From NCBI GenBank assembly GCA_964557715.1, contig CAZLAP010000044.1:1-30060 (forward strand): a stretch of 30,060 nucleotides of DNA. Direction: 5' to 3'. Below the pieces are notes generated by a model. That model was not told the DNA's origin. It made no database searches and worked only from the letters and a program-made list of their open reading frames with translations. Position 1 is the stretch's first letter, and each line of letters begins with the position of its first letter. Shown one piece after another: positions 29,247 to 30,060 of this stretch. The stretch is from CAZLAP01 sp964557715. Lineage in GTDB: Bacteria > Patescibacteriota > Minisyncoccia > Minisyncoccales > RBG-13-42-11. A program made the translations under genes and the position numbers.

Positions 29247-30023
29247 TTGATGTTTCCCCGCGCCGCTAAAATAATTCTATTGCTGATTTTAATGTTGGTT
29301 TTAGTTTTGCCCAATTTTTCTGTATTTTCCCAAACATCTTCAGAGCAGGAAAAAGCGGTGCTGGAAAAAGAGCTGAAAGAATTGGAAGAAAAAATCAGGC
29401 AATATGACATAGATATTACCAAAACAGAGGCTGAAAAACAAAGCTTGCAGTATCAAGTAAGCACTTTAAAAAATAAAATCAGCCAATTGGATCTTCAAAT
29501 CCGCAGGAGCAACATAGTGATACAAAACCTCGGTTTGCAGATTGAGGATACTGAAACTTCAATTCATAAAACCTCTCTTAAGATTGAAGATTTAAAGGAT
29601 AAACTGTCAGTTATCTTGCAGGAGATTTATGAAAAAGACCAGACTTCAGCCGTTGAAATTTTGTTTGCTGCGGCAACTTTGTCTGATTTTTTTGACAACT
29701 TAATGGCTCTGGAGACTTTGAATTCAAAAAGCCAGGAATTTTTGGAGGAGATTAAAGCTCTAAAAGAAACGCTGGAAAACCAGAAGCAGTCGCTAGACAG
29801 CGAAAAAACCGATTTAGAAAGAACAGTCAGAGTTCAGGCCCTTCAGAGGCAGGAAAGCGAAATAGTTAGGAAAGAACAGGAAGGGCTGCTGCAAATGACA
29901 GAGGCCCAATATCAGCAATATTTGAAAGAAAAACAGGAACTTGAAAAAAGAGCGGCTGAAATTATGTCAAGAATTACCCAATTGACTTTGCCCGGCCTGG
30001 AAGTGCCAAAGACCAATAAATAA
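29247..30023 (+). CDS. Secreted coiled-coil protein, EnvC/PcsB-like N-terminal region, possibly truncated
   Basis: A 258-aa protein with an N-terminal signal or anchor (residues ~8-29, IILLLILMLVLVLPNFSVFS) and then a long heptad-rich coiled coil (LEKELKELEEKIRQYD onward), with a short non-coil insert (VEILFAAATLSDFFDNLMAL) typical of CwlO/PcsB/EnvC-type proteins, whose coils control cell-wall hydrolases. A hydrolase domain would be expected after the coil, but the frame stops at TAA 30021. The same frame continues LYELAKWA, TGA, NAA to the window edge, suggesting a lost C-terminal domain. The ending TLPGLEVPKTNK may therefore be premature. It starts 9 bases after rplY. Confidence 0.65.
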   Translation: MMFPRAAKIILLLILMLVLVLPNFSVFSQTSSEQEKAVLEKELKELEEKIRQYDIDITKTEAEKQSLQYQVSTLKNKISQLDLQIRRSNIVIQNLGLQIEDTETSIHKTSLKIEDLKDKLSVILQEIYEKDQTSAVEILFAAATLSDFFDNLMALETLNSKSQEFLEEIKALKETLENQKQSLDSEKTDLERTVRVQALQRQESEIVRKEQEGLLQMTEAQYQQYLKEKQELEKRAAEIMSRITQLTLPGLEVPKTNK

Positions 30024-30060
30024 CTGTATGAGTTGGCAAAGTGGGCGTGAAATGCTGCCG

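Noticed and set aside
1..30060. CRISPR array, prophage, transposase, defence system
   Set aside because: No regularly spaced direct repeats and no integrase, transposase, nuclease-defence or phage structural genes were seen.

Overview
The window looks like part of a small, AT-rich bacterial chromosome from the Candidate Phyla Radiation (Patescibacteria, most likely a Parcubacteria-type lineage). This is inferred from protein style, not from a marker gene. Proteins are short for their families (enolase 390 aa, phosphoglycerate mutase 193 aa, acetate kinase 340 aa). Every gene lies on the + strand, many overlap by 4-23 bases, Shine-Dalgarno sequences are mostly absent, and several promoters place the transcription start on or next to the start codon. 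TAA, TAG and TGA all end normal genes, so there is no sign of a recoded stop codon.

Layout. 1-1476: end of xseA and complete xseB (exonuclease VII); XseB ends in an SSB-like tail. 1477-2169: a GC-richer non-coding stretch with a possible structured RNA, a set of short palindromic repeats and a 54-aa membrane protein. 2170-4862: a membrane-anchored periplasmic binding protein and an orphan Cache-HAMP-coiled-coil receptor. 5012-6599: a membrane-anchored thioredoxin-fold protein and a thioredoxin/DsbD-like fusion. 6671-8044: FtsZ with a strongly basic linker. 8057-11690: NnrD, thioredoxin reductase, enolase and phosphoglycerate mutase. 11753-14820: a compact iron-sulfur and tRNA-thiolation operon (Rrf2 regulator, IscS, IscU, MnmA). 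14861-15819: a stand-alone NrdD C-terminal-like protein and Fe/Mn superoxide dismutase.

15851-18930 is a copper region: a CsoR-type operator, a decayed csoR remnant, a membrane protein with a metal-binding-like C-terminus whose N-terminus is split off by a frameshift, and a Cu+-type P-ATPase. 19071-21678 holds thioredoxin, a ferredoxin-thioredoxin reductase-like subunit, an SDR oxidoreductase, a DUF1858 protein, a membrane thioredoxin-like protein with a one-cysteine site, and a glutaredoxin. 21671-29237 is central metabolism: GAPDH, then a tight set of PduL-type phosphotransacetylase, acetate kinase, PEP synthase, PfkB-family kinase, class II aldolase and ribosomal protein bL25. The window closes with a secreted coiled-coil protein followed by in-frame stops that may mark a broken longer gene.

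Two themes run through the region. One is a fermentative carbon core: aldolase, GAPDH, PGM, enolase, PEP synthase, and acetyl phosphate to acetate with ATP. The other is dense thiol and oxidative-stress chemistry: six thioredoxin-fold domains, TrxB, the FTR-like protein, a DsbD-like transporter, SOD, Fe-S assembly and copper export. I did not find a CRISPR array, phage, transposase, tRNA or rRNA. The most unusual signals are the SSB-like tail on XseB, the polybasic FtsZ linker, the Trx/FTR-like pair, the decayed copper regulator, and the unidentified structured, repeat-rich segment at 1530-2045.
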